Assembly (NCBI RefSeq): GCF_016595465.1
Contig: NZ_JAENIK010000004.1
Location: forward strand, 558,001 to 622,000
Reading direction: 5' to 3'
Length of the DNA stretch: 64,000 nt
Source of the DNA: Luteolibacter yonseiensis
GTDB taxonomy: Bacteria; Verrucomicrobiota; Verrucomicrobiia; Verrucomicrobiales; Akkermansiaceae
Shown: positions 7,667 through 15,340 of the stretch, piece after piece
Layout: the number at the start of each line of letters is the position of its first letter
How positions within the stretch are numbered: the first letter of the stretch is position 1
Program-made: the position numbers and the translations under genes
The notes under the pieces: model-generated
What the model was told of the DNA's origin: nothing
The model's input: the letters and a program-made list of their open reading frames with translations, nothing else
The model's database searches: none

Positions 7667-7908
7667 AAATTAATTCTAAAAATTTCTTGCTGATATTCTA
7701 CTGATTTGTAGAGTCGTCCCGTTCGAGTTGAATGGGACGACCCATCACCTGTGCGCGGCTATTCGGCCGCCCAGCCGACTCCACGTGGAGAGACGCTGAC
7801 CCGAGCGACCGGAACTGACGAGCCACGTGGCCGCTCTCCGATCCCCGATGCGAACCGGAACCCACCCCCGTCGTGGCTTCTCAGCCTGCGGCAACCGCAT
7901 TTTGGACC
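7667..7908 (+). promoter_or_regulatory. AT-rich promoter region and structured leader upstream of the PEP-CTERM gene
   Basis: No coding sequence is convincing here. Positions 7667-7712 are AT-rich and probably hold the promoter, though no clear -35/-10 pair stands out. Downstream, GTCGTCCC (7713-7720) can pair with GGGACGAC (7734-7741). The same GGGACGAC bases can instead form a small hairpin ATGGG/CCCAT (7732-7736 with 7741-7745), so the two pairings exclude each other. Further on are two palindromes around CCACGTGG (7779-7790 and 7822-7831), GAGCG/CGCTC (7803-7807 with 7832-7836) and other GC-rich repeats. This suggests a folded leader RNA of about 190 bases. It matches no riboswitch class I know. 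Confidence 0.4.
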
Positions 7909-8565
7909 ATGAAATCAACCCCACTCCATTTCTCCATCCGTCGTAGCCTTTTTGCCCTTCCCTCGCTTCTGCTTGCCCTCCAAGCCCCATCCGCCGATGC
8001 GGCGGCACTCAGTCTCGGCCCGGTGTCCGGCAGCAGCACCACCACTACCCACGAGTACAGCGAGGACTACAGCGCGTGGTTCCTCGCGGATTTCAGCGTG
8101 GATCCCGATGCTCCGGATCCGATCCAGGTCACCACCGGCATCGCCGTGGGTTGGTGGACCCAGGAGCTGACGTTCCCGGCCGCATTCCCCAGTCTGATCA
8201 CCGGCGATATCTTCAACATCCAGGAACTCGTCCAAATTTCCCCAGGCGGTTTCCCCGTGGACAACTGGAAGCAGGAGATCGTCACTCCCGGTTGGGAATG
8301 GGTGGCGGCGAGCATCTTCGACAACAACACCTCCTCGGAAGTTCCCGGCCTGCAGGTCCTGCTGAATGGCGCCACCGCCAGCTTTACTTTCGATCCGCTG
8401 ACCGCCGGGACGGATCTCTTCATCATCAAGGAACTCCGCTACACCGGCGCGGGCGGTGCCGCCGCTCCTCTCAGCGTCCGGGTCTCCGCCGTTCCCGAGC
8501 CGGCGACCTCCGTTCTCGGACTGATCGGCGTGACCGCGCTTTTCATCCGCAAGCGCCGCCACTGA
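7909..8565 (+). CDS. PEP-CTERM-tailed exported protein
   Basis: The 218-residue product starts at ATG 7909 with a signal peptide (basic start, then FALPSLLLALQAPSADA). Its C-terminus is VPEPATSVLGLIGVTALFIRKRRH in pieces: the VPEP motif, a hydrophobic helix and a basic tail. That is the sorting signal read by exosortase, which cleaves it and places the protein at or beyond the outer envelope. The mature region is rich in Thr, Ser and aromatic strands and has no recognised domain. It lies 31 bp before the molybdoenzyme gene on the same strand, so cotranscription is likely. The exosortase must be encoded elsewhere in the genome. Confidence 0.85.
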   Translation: MKSTPLHFSIRRSLFALPSLLLALQAPSADAAALSLGPVSGSSTTTTHEYSEDYSAWFLADFSVDPDAPDPIQVTTGIAVGWWTQELTFPAAFPSLITGDIFNIQELVQISPGGFPVDNWKQEIVTPGWEWVAASIFDNNTSSEVPGLQVLLNGATASFTFDPLTAGTDLFIIKELRYTGAGGAAAPLSVRVSAVPEPATSVLGLIGVTALFIRKRRH

Positions 8566-8596
8566 TTTCCCATCAACAACCCAATCATCCATTCCA

Positions 8597-9850
8597 ATGA
8601 ACCCTTCCCTGAGAGACGAGGCGACTTACGAACAGGACCGCCTCGAACGCTATGTCCGGAAACAGGAACAGGAGACCGGCCTGTCGCGCCGCGAAATCCT
8701 CAAGAAACTCTTCGGTGCCTCTGTCGGTCTGGCGTCGGCGGCTGCCTTCACCGGCCGGGCATATGCGGCCGAGCCGCTGCCTCCCATCGTCAAACCGACG
8801 CCGAACGACAAATTCATCACCCTCAGCACCAACCGTGAAACCCGGTTCGAGGCGCTGAAAGGCGTGGGTGAGGTGACCCCCGCGGCGTTGTTCTTCATCC
8901 GCAACCACACCACCACGCCGCGCATCGACGGCGCGACATGGAGTCTGCGCATTGAAGGACCCGGCGTCACCAATCCACGGAATTTCACACTCGCCGATCT
9001 CGAAGCGCTCCCACAGGTGACCCAGACGCGGGCCATCGAGTGCGCGGGGAACGGACGCAGTTTCTACGGCAGCCAGCAGGGCACCGCAGGCTCGGGAACG
9101 GCGTGGAGACTTGGCGCGATCGGCGTCGGCACCTGGACCGGCGTCCGTCTGTCCACCTTGCTGGAACTCGCCGGCCTGAAAAACACCGCCGTCGATATTC
9201 TCCCGGAAGGCCTGGACGATGTTTTCCCCGCCGCAGGCACCCACGTCAGCCGTCCGCTCCCCATCGAACGGGCGACGGATGACGATGTGCTGGTGGTGAC
9301 GAAGCTCAATGGCGAGACATTGCCCCAGGATCACGGATATCCCGCACGATTGCTCGTTCCGGGCTGGATCGGCATCGCGAACATCAAGTGGCTTGGAAAA
9401 ATCACCGTCGCCGAAGAGGCGCTCTTCAACTATTTCAACACCACCCAATACACCTTCATCGGAGGCAGCTACGGGCCGCTCGGTCCATCCTCGCCAGTGC
9501 TGGGCCGCCAGGTGGTCAAGAGCGCCTTCGAACTTCCCTTCCCCGCGACTTTCACGGCGGGTCTCAAACTCATCACCGGCCGCTCGTGGTCCGCACACGG
9601 CACCATCAAGCGCGTGGATGTCAGCTTCGACGAAGGCACGACCTGGACGCGCGCGGTATTGAAAAACCGGGGAAATGATCCACAGGGATGGGTCGAGTGG
9701 CAGGTCCAGTGGAATGCCAAGGCGGGCAGCTACGGACTCAAGGCAAGGGCGACCGACAGCGCGGGAAATGTGCAACCCGTCACGACTCCATTCAATACCA
9801 ACGGCTACCAGTTCGACGCCATCGTCCGTCACCCGGCGGTCGTGTCCTGA
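8597..9850 (+). CDS. Tat-exported sulfite-oxidase-family molybdoenzyme
   Basis: The 417-residue protein has a twin-arginine signal (SRREILKKL at 30-38, hydrophobic stretch, then GRAYAAEP). The sulfite oxidase fold follows, with RAIECAGNGRSF containing the molybdenum-ligand Cys 149, then PGWIGIANIKWLGKITV. A C-terminal Mo-co dimerisation domain (about 300-410, including SWSAHGTIKRVDVSFDEG) completes it. No heme or cytochrome domain is present, so the electron acceptor would be a separate protein. The substrate may be sulfite or another oxyanion; sequence alone does not decide between SorA, SoxC-like and other branches. Position just before moaA and the rest of the Moco cluster supports Moco dependence. 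Confidence 0.88.
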   Translation: MNPSLRDEATYEQDRLERYVRKQEQETGLSRREILKKLFGASVGLASAAAFTGRAYAAEPLPPIVKPTPNDKFITLSTNRETRFEALKGVGEVTPAALFFIRNHTTTPRIDGATWSLRIEGPGVTNPRNFTLADLEALPQVTQTRAIECAGNGRSFYGSQQGTAGSGTAWRLGAIGVGTWTGVRLSTLLELAGLKNTAVDILPEGLDDVFPAAGTHVSRPLPIERATDDDVLVVTKLNGETLPQDHGYPARLLVPGWIGIANIKWLGKITVAEEALFNYFNTTQYTFIGGSYGPLGPSSPVLGRQVVKSAFELPFPATFTAGLKLITGRSWSAHGTIKRVDVSFDEGTTWTRAVLKNRGNDPQGWVEWQVQWNAKAGSYGLKARATDSAGNVQPVTTPFNTNGYQFDAIVRHPAVVS

Positions 9851-9952
9851 CAAGTCTCCCCTCCGCAACTGCCGCAGTCCGGGCTCCGCCTCCCGCCCCT
9901 TACGGGAAAGCCGGAGTCCGGGCTGCGGCGAATCCTTTTTCTCCACCCACCC

Positions 9953-11008
9953 ATGGTTTTAGCGATGCCTCCCCCTGGTGGTGCCGTTGCATCCGCAGCC
10001 GGTTCCGTTCTGTTGGATCGTCTCCGCCGGCCGCTCAGGGATCTGCGGATTTCACTGACGGACCGTTGCAACTTCCGCTGCACCTACTGCATGCCGCGCG
10101 AGGTCTTCGGACCGGGGTATGAATACCTGCACCGCAGGGATCTGCTGGATTTCGAGGAAATCACCCGCCTGGTCGGCATCTTCTCCGCCCTTGGCACCCG
10201 CAAGATCCGGCTGACGGGTGGTGAGCCGCTGATGCGTCGCAATGTCCCGGAGCTCGTCAGCCAGCTCAGAAGACGCGCACCGGAGGTGGAACTCGCATTG
10301 ACCACGAACGGCTCGCTGCTGGCGCGGTTCGCCGGAGATCTCCATGCGGCAGGACTGCATCGCGTTTCCGTCAGCCTCGACGCCTTGGATGACGCCACCT
10401 TCATGAAGATGAACGACGCCGACGTGCCGGTGTCGCGTGTGGTCGAAGGAATCGATGCCGCCGTAGCCGCCGGATTCTCCCCGGTGAAAATCAACAGCGT
10501 CATCCGCCGGGGCGTCAACGAACACGCCATCGAACAACTCGCGGACCGGTTTTCCGGACCGGATCACATCGTGCGTTTCATCGAGTACATGGACGTCGGC
10601 AACAGCAACGGCTGGCGCATGCAGGATGTGGTGCCCGCCAGTGAGATCGCCGCACGTTTGGAAATGGATGGATCGCTTTCGCCACTGCCTCCGCGCGAAA
10701 TCGGCGAAGTCGCGAGGCGATTCCGGACCGCCCGCGGTGGGGAGATCGGCATCATCGCCAGCGTCACGCAGCCATTTTGCAAGAACTGCAACCGCGCCCG
10801 CCTGAGCTCGGATGGCAGGCTCTACACCTGCCTCTTCGGGTCGCACGGCACCGATCTGCGGGGGCCGCTGCGTGCCGGAGCATCGGATCATGAGATCGCG
10901 GAAATCATCCGCGCGACCTGGGAGCTCCGTGGCGACCGCTATTCGGAACTCCGCACCGCGGCAGGCCCGAAGCCGCGCAAGATCGAAATGAGCGCCATCG
11001 GCGGGTGA
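9953..11008 (+). CDS. moaA: GTP 3',8-cyclase MoaA
   Basis: The 351-residue radical SAM enzyme performs the first step of molybdenum cofactor synthesis on GTP. The N-terminal 4Fe-4S cluster is bound by CNFRCTYC (Cys 39, 43, 46). LTGGEP (87-92) contacts SAM, and the second cluster uses FCKNCNRARL plus a Cys in LYTCLF near residue 285. The chain ends in the conserved Gly-Gly needed for catalysis. An alternative start at ATG 9965 would trim four residues. About 100 bp separate it from the molybdoenzyme gene. It converges on mog with 25 bp between stops. Confidence 0.96.
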   Translation: MVLAMPPPGGAVASAAGSVLLDRLRRPLRDLRISLTDRCNFRCTYCMPREVFGPGYEYLHRRDLLDFEEITRLVGIFSALGTRKIRLTGGEPLMRRNVPELVSQLRRRAPEVELALTTNGSLLARFAGDLHAAGLHRVSVSLDALDDATFMKMNDADVPVSRVVEGIDAAVAAGFSPVKINSVIRRGVNEHAIEQLADRFSGPDHIVRFIEYMDVGNSNGWRMQDVVPASEIAARLEMDGSLSPLPPREIGEVARRFRTARGGEIGIIASVTQPFCKNCNRARLSSDGRLYTCLFGSHGTDLRGPLRAGASDHEIAEIIRATWELRGDRYSELRTAAGPKPRKIEMSAIGG

Positions 11009-11033
11009 TGGCTCCACCACCGGTAGCGCTCCG

Positions 11034-11504
11034 TCACTCGTTCAGATGCTTCAGGGCCTCGCGGATGGCCGGAATGACCAGCGGCAGGCATTCGCCGATG
11101 GCTTTCGGATTTCCCGGCAGGTTCACGATGAGGCTTCTGCCGCGCGTGCCTGCGGTGGAGCGTGACAGGATCGCCGTCGGCACCTTGTCGAAGCTCCGGC
11201 TCCGCATGATCTCTCCGAAGCCCGGCAGTTCCCGCTCGATGACCGCCTTGGTGGCTTCCGGCGTCACGTCGCGCCGGGACGGCCCGGTGCCGCCGGTGGT
11301 CAGCACGAGATCGCAGCCATCTTCATCACAAAGCCGGCGCAGGAGGTCTTCGATTTCCCGGCGTTCGTCCGGCATCACGACGCGCACCCATTCGATGTCG
11401 CCGGTACCGCTCCCGCCGAACACCCGCTCGATTTCCGGGCCGCTGCGGTCTTCGTAAACGCCGGCGCTCGCCCGGTCGCTGAGTGTCAATCGCGCTACTT
11501 TCAT
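11034..11504 (-). CDS. Molybdopterin adenylyltransferase / MoaB-like protein
   Basis: The 156-residue product starts at ATG 11504 (MKVARLTLSDRAS), overlapping the moaC stop in ATGA. The MoCF-domain signatures are clear: LTTGGTGPSRRDVTPEAT, which binds molybdopterin, and LIVNLPGNPKA near the C-terminus. Family members adenylate molybdopterin before metal insertion (MogA) or have an equivalent but less certain role (MoaB); the two cannot be separated by eye. It is the last gene of moeA-moaC-mog on the minus strand. Confidence 0.9.
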   Translation of the reverse strand: MKVARLTLSDRASAGVYEDRSGPEIERVFGGSGTGDIEWVRVVMPDERREIEDLLRRLCDEDGCDLVLTTGGTGPSRRDVTPEATKAVIERELPGFGEIMRSRSFDKVPTAILSRSTAGTRGRSLIVNLPGNPKAIGECLPLVIPAIREALKHLNE

Positions 11505-11953
11505 TCCTTGATTTTTTCCACCACCTGGATCGATCCGATCACCATACCCTTGTCCACGGCCTTGCACATGTCGTAGATGGTCAACGCGGCCACCGAGACG
11601 GCGGTGAGCGCTTCCATCTCCACCCCTGTTTTCGCGGAGACCACGGAGGTCGCGCGGATGGCGACGCCCCGGTCCTGGATTTCGAAATCGATATCCACCC
11701 GGTCCAGCGGAAGCCCGTGGCAGAGCGGGATGAGCTTGTCCGTGATCTTCGCCGCCTGGATCGCCGCGACGCGCGCGACCGTGAGCACATCACCCTTCGG
11801 CAGCGCACGGTCCCTCAGTGCGAGCACCGTGGCGGGAGCACATTCGATGAATCCGGTGGCGACGGCGGTGCGGCGCTGGACCGGCTTCGCCCCGACATCG
11901 ACCATGCGGGCGGTTCCCTGGGCGTCGAGGTGTGAGAATTGAGGAGATGACAT
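11501..11953 (-). CDS. moaC: Cyclic pyranopterin monophosphate synthase MoaC
   Basis: This 150-residue enzyme converts the MoaA product into cyclic pyranopterin monophosphate. Conserved blocks are KGDVLTVARVAAIQAAK, LIPLCHGLPLDRVDI, GVEMEALTAVSVAALTIYDMCKA and a K-rich C-terminus. It lies between moeA (14 bp gap) and mog (4-bp overlap), so translation of moaC and mog is probably coupled. Confidence 0.95.
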   Translation of the reverse strand: MSSPQFSHLDAQGTARMVDVGAKPVQRRTAVATGFIECAPATVLALRDRALPKGDVLTVARVAAIQAAKITDKLIPLCHGLPLDRVDIDFEIQDRGVAIRATSVVSAKTGVEMEALTAVSVAALTIYDMCKAVDKGMVIGSIQVVEKIKE

Positions 11954-11967
11954 GGTGGATTGAAGAA

Positions 11968-13152
11968 CTATGCGATGGATTCGGGAAGGTCCAGCAACAG
12001 GGTTTCCACAACGCCGTCCGCTGGTGCGCCGGATTTCACCCGCACCAGCGCGTTCGTTCCCGCAAGGGAGAAGGTGTTGCCCGAGGTGGACCAGCTTTTC
12101 GGCGTGACGAACAGTTTCCCGTCCTCCACCGAAACCCGCGCCACCCAGAATGAATCGCGTGGATCAGGCCGCAGCGGCTCACCGCCACGGATTTCCAACG
12201 GCAGGAAATTCCAATGGCACGGCAGTCCGGCCAGTCTTTCCACCGCCAGCCGGATGGCGACGTGGAAACTGACGAAATGCGAGATCGGATTTCCTGGAAT
12301 CACGAACGCGACCTGATTCCCCCGCGTGGCGAAGATCAGCGGTTTCCCCGGACGGAGGTTCACCTTGTCGAAATGAATGGTGAACCCAAGCCGCTTCAAG
12401 GTCTCCGCACCAAAGTCATAGTCACCGACACTCGCACCACCTGAGATGAGCAGCAGGTCCCAGTCCCCCTCCGCGATTTCCGAAATGGCCTGCGGATCAT
12501 CCGCGACACGCCGGGAGTCGGAGATCTCCACTCCCAGCGATTTGAACAAACCCGCAAGCAGGTTTGAATTGGTATCGCGGATCTCACCCCGGCCGGGGAT
12601 CTGGTCGGGAGCGACCAGTTCGCTCCCGGTGGCGATATGACGGACGACGGGCTTTCTCAAAATCTTCGGCCTCACCTCGCCGATCTGGGCGAGAATCGCC
12701 AGTTCGGCACCGCCGAGCTTCGTGCCCTTCTCCAGCACCACATCACCCGGCGCCGCCTCGCTCCCTTTTTCACGGATGAAGCGGTTTTCCGAAAACGCCT
12801 TTATGGAGACATGATCTCCATCCCGCGTCACATCTTCCTGCATGACGACACGTCCGCCACCTTGCGGGATCAAGGCACCGGTGAAAATCCGCAGCGCTTC
12901 GCCCTTGCCCAAGGGAATCTCGGGAAATGTGCCCGCCGGGATTTCTCCGATGACATGGAAGGTGCCGGGTACCTCATCGCCACCGATCACATAACCGTCC
13001 ATCGTCGAGCGATCCGCAGTCGGATAGTAGGCGTCTGCGACGAGTTGTTCGGCCAGGATACCACCCCAGGCGTCGGCGAGACCGACCTCGATGACGCCGG
13101 CGTTCCCGACGTGGGAGAGGATCTTTTGACGCGCTTCTTCCAGAGAAATCAT
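11968..13152 (-). CDS. moeA: Molybdopterin molybdotransferase MoeA
   Basis: The 394-residue protein inserts molybdate into adenylated molybdopterin. Visible signatures are DRSTMDGYVI near residue 50, FTGALIPQGGGRVVMQEDV, the MoCF-domain motif LISGGASVGDYDF, VNLRPGKPL, and VIPGNPISHFVSF in the C-terminal part, ending with the small beta-barrel domain IV. The size is typical. It begins the minus-strand Moco operon and is divergent from moaD. Confidence 0.94.
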   Translation of the reverse strand: MISLEEARQKILSHVGNAGVIEVGLADAWGGILAEQLVADAYYPTADRSTMDGYVIGGDEVPGTFHVIGEIPAGTFPEIPLGKGEALRIFTGALIPQGGGRVVMQEDVTRDGDHVSIKAFSENRFIREKGSEAAPGDVVLEKGTKLGGAELAILAQIGEVRPKILRKPVVRHIATGSELVAPDQIPGRGEIRDTNSNLLAGLFKSLGVEISDSRRVADDPQAISEIAEGDWDLLLISGGASVGDYDFGAETLKRLGFTIHFDKVNLRPGKPLIFATRGNQVAFVIPGNPISHFVSFHVAIRLAVERLAGLPCHWNFLPLEIRGGEPLRPDPRDSFWVARVSVEDGKLFVTPKSWSTSGNTFSLAGTNALVRVKSGAPADGVVETLLLDLPESIA

Positions 13153-13230
13153 AACGCCCGAGAATAACTTAAGAGTGACAATCCAATCAAGGATAGTTAA
13201 ACTCCTTTCACCCCCGCAACGATTATTTTC
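13153..13230. promoter_or_regulatory. Divergent promoter region between moeA and moaD
   Basis: The 78 bp between the moeA and moaD starts are AT-richer than the flanking genes and must carry promoters for both directions. ACTTAAG (about 13166-13173) and AGTTAAACTCC occur here. No clear operator or hairpin is visible. The arrangement would allow joint control of the two halves of the Moco pathway. Confidence 0.5.
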
Positions 13231-13461
13231 ATGGAGATTTCCTTACTTGCTTTCGCCAGTTCCAGCGACGCCTTCGGCTTCACCAGCCGGCAGGTTTCCT
13301 GTGATCCGGATGACACGCCGCTGACCATTGTCCGGCGGATCGCCCCACAAGTGGACATCGGAAGTCTCCGTGTCGCGTTGGATTGCGAATTCACGACATG
13401 GGACACTCCGGTGAGGGACGCCCGCGAGCTCGCCTTCATTCCACCCGTTTCCGGAGGTTGA
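13231..13461 (+). CDS. moaD: Molybdopterin synthase sulfur carrier subunit MoaD
   Basis: The 76-residue ubiquitin-like protein ends in FIPPVSGG. The Gly-Gly terminus is adenylated and thiocarboxylated to carry sulfur into the dithiolene of molybdopterin. Size, the final Gly-Gly and the adjacent moaE (4 bp downstream) make the assignment secure even though the rest of the sequence is divergent. The activating E1-like enzyme (MoeB) is not in the window. Confidence 0.93.
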   Translation: MEISLLAFASSSDAFGFTSRQVSCDPDDTPLTIVRRIAPQVDIGSLRVALDCEFTTWDTPVRDARELAFIPPVSGG

Positions 13462-13465
13462 TTCC

Positions 13466-13852
13466 ATGATCATCGACATTCATTTCACCCACGATCCCAT
13501 CGTCGTCCCGGACACCACGCTTCCCAATAAGGAAATCGGCGCGGTGGTCGATTTCCAGGGCCTCGTCCGCGAGATCGAGGGTGACCGCGCGCTGCCCGGA
13601 CTTTTTTACGAAGCTTACGAGACGATGGCCCGCAAGGTTCTTGCCAGACATCTGGAGGAGTTGGGGAAAATCCATGGCTGCGACGCGGTGCATTTCATCC
13701 ACCGCATCGGCTGGGTTCCCGTGGGCGAGGCATCGCTCCACATCCGCGTGCTCAGCTCACACCGGGCGGAGGCGTTGCGATTTCTTGCGGACTCGATCGA
13801 CCGGCTGAAGCTGGACGTTCCGATCTGGAAGCGGACGGAGCGGCCTGCCTGA
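13466..13852 (+). CDS. moaE: Molybdopterin synthase catalytic subunit MoaE
   Basis: The 128-residue large subunit of molybdopterin synthase shows GAVVDFQGLVRE, YEAYETMARKVL, HRIGWVPVGEASLHIRVLSSHR and the catalytic-lysine region LDVPIWKRTE. With MoaD it converts cyclic pyranopterin monophosphate into molybdopterin. An imperfect inverted repeat (AATCAC at about 13853 with GGTGATT at about 13885, followed by TTG) lies just after the stop and could be a weak terminator. Confidence 0.95.
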   Translation: MIIDIHFTHDPIVVPDTTLPNKEIGAVVDFQGLVREIEGDRALPGLFYEAYETMARKVLARHLEELGKIHGCDAVHFIHRIGWVPVGEASLHIRVLSSHRAEALRFLADSIDRLKLDVPIWKRTERPA

Positions 13853-13925
13853 ATCACTCCGGAATTCACTTTCCGTCGCCCGGGAGGTGATTTTGAATCC
13901 GCTGGCAAGTCCGGCGGTTGAAGCG

Positions 13926-15290
13926 ATGTTTTCCAGATATTCCATTCTCGCGTGTGTCTTCCTGGCGACAGGATCCTGCGGAAAACGGCAGGTCGCGAAT
14001 CCGCCTCGCGTTCCATTCGAGGCACCGGCCTACTGGGTTTGGCATCGGAGCAGCCGGTTGACGGGAAAGGAGCTTTCCGAACTCCATCATGCCGGAACAA
14101 AAAGACTCTGCTGGCAGGCTGTGGAATGTGGGTGGAAGGATGGCAAATGGGATGCCGTCCGTATTTCCAAATCGTTCCCCCGGCCCGAGGGGATCGCGGT
14201 GATACCTGTTTTCCGCATCAAGCCCGACACCGCGTTTTTGGAGAACCCGGATGCCGCGAAGGCGCTCGGCCGGCTTTTCACCTTATGGGCGGATGGGGCC
14301 ACCTATCAGGAACTGCAGATCGACTTAGACTGCCCGGTCCGCCTGTTGGATCGCTACGGGAAATTCCTGCGGGAACTCGGCGAGCATGTGGCTCCCGCGG
14401 AAATTTCCATCACCGCCCTGGCCTCATGGCCACAACACCCGGATTTCCTGAAACTGGCCCGCTCCGTCCGGTCGATGGCTCCGATGTTTTACGACCTGTA
14501 TGCCGATGCCCCCGGGGAGGTCCGGGAGAATCGTTTCCAACCGCTGGCTGACAAAAGAACGCGGGAACTCATCGAGGCATGGTCGGCATGCCCGGTGCCT
14601 TGGCAGGCGGGCCTGCCGAACTTCGAAAGGGTCACTCTCTATGACAAAGACGGAAAGCTGGCCGGGCATTTGAGGAACTGGTCCCATGACCGTCTGTTTT
14701 TCCATGAAAGCCTGAAAGCATCTCCACTCGGCGAAGGGGTGACGCTCTATCAAGCCGACAGGGATTGCCGGCTGGATGGAACCGAAATACCGGAGGGTTC
14801 GAAAGTGATCCATCGCCTGCCGGACGCGGAGGTGCTGGCATCGCTCCAGGCATCCGCCGAACGCGCCGGGGCCATGGGAGTGATCTATTTCGCGCTGCCC
14901 GGTCCGGGAATGCGGGCGGCTTACTCGGCGGGCCATCTCGCCGGACATCCGGCACCGCGGTTGGAGGTCTGTTTTGACAAAAGCGGTGCCATCGTCCTGA
15001 GCAACCGGGGCGGGTCCGACCTTCCTCCGAATGCAACTACCGGAGGATGGCGGCTCGAAGTGAAGGCGGAAGGCATGGGGAAATTCCGCAGCGGCCCACC
15101 CGGGGAATTCGCCCGACTGACGGTGCCCGGTAACGCCCCGCCGGAACTCGCCTCCAACCTTGTCCTTCATTTTTCAAAACTGGAAAGCGGCGGGTCGATC
15201 ACCTCGGCGGCCCTCCTCACCAATGGACATTCCCTACGCTGGAGTCTCGCCGGAACAGATATGGAAGGCACGGTGAAACCAAAGGAATAA
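13926..15290 (+). CDS. DUF3142-like exported protein
   Basis: I start at ATG 13926 (MFSRYSILACVFLATGSCGK), which begins a signal sequence with a possible lipobox ending at Cys 18; the frame is open 13 codons further upstream. The 454-residue product contains PAYWVWHRSSRLTG, then a barrel-like region with LQIDLDCPVRLLDRYGKFL and ITALASWPQHPDF. That is the layout I associate with DUF3142, a family with a predicted glycosidase-like TIM barrel and unknown substrate. The C-terminal part (from about 340) is strand-rich. It precedes the giant lipoprotein gene by 50 bp on the same strand and may form an operon with it. Confidence 0.65.
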   Translation: MFSRYSILACVFLATGSCGKRQVANPPRVPFEAPAYWVWHRSSRLTGKELSELHHAGTKRLCWQAVECGWKDGKWDAVRISKSFPRPEGIAVIPVFRIKPDTAFLENPDAAKALGRLFTLWADGATYQELQIDLDCPVRLLDRYGKFLRELGEHVAPAEISITALASWPQHPDFLKLARSVRSMAPMFYDLYADAPGEVRENRFQPLADKRTRELIEAWSACPVPWQAGLPNFERVTLYDKDGKLAGHLRNWSHDRLFFHESLKASPLGEGVTLYQADRDCRLDGTEIPEGSKVIHRLPDAEVLASLQASAERAGAMGVIYFALPGPGMRAAYSAGHLAGHPAPRLEVCFDKSGAIVLSNRGGSDLPPNATTGGWRLEVKAEGMGKFRSGPPGEFARLTVPGNAPPELASNLVLHFSKLESGGSITSAALLTNGHSLRWSLAGTDMEGTVKPKE

Positions 15291-15340
15291 TATTCAGGAA
15301 TTTTGCTCGATTTCCCATGGCGCGGCGGTAGCGCATCATC

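Noticed and set aside
7815..7821. CTGACGA, the core heptamer of hammerhead ribozymes, in the PEP-CTERM leader
   Set aside because: No GAAA element and no matching stems II and III at the required spacing.
8585..9946. 453-residue minus-strand frame opposite the sulfite-oxidase-like gene
   Set aside because: Rich in Arg/Gly/Asp with no motif; the plus strand encodes a clear Tat molybdoenzyme.
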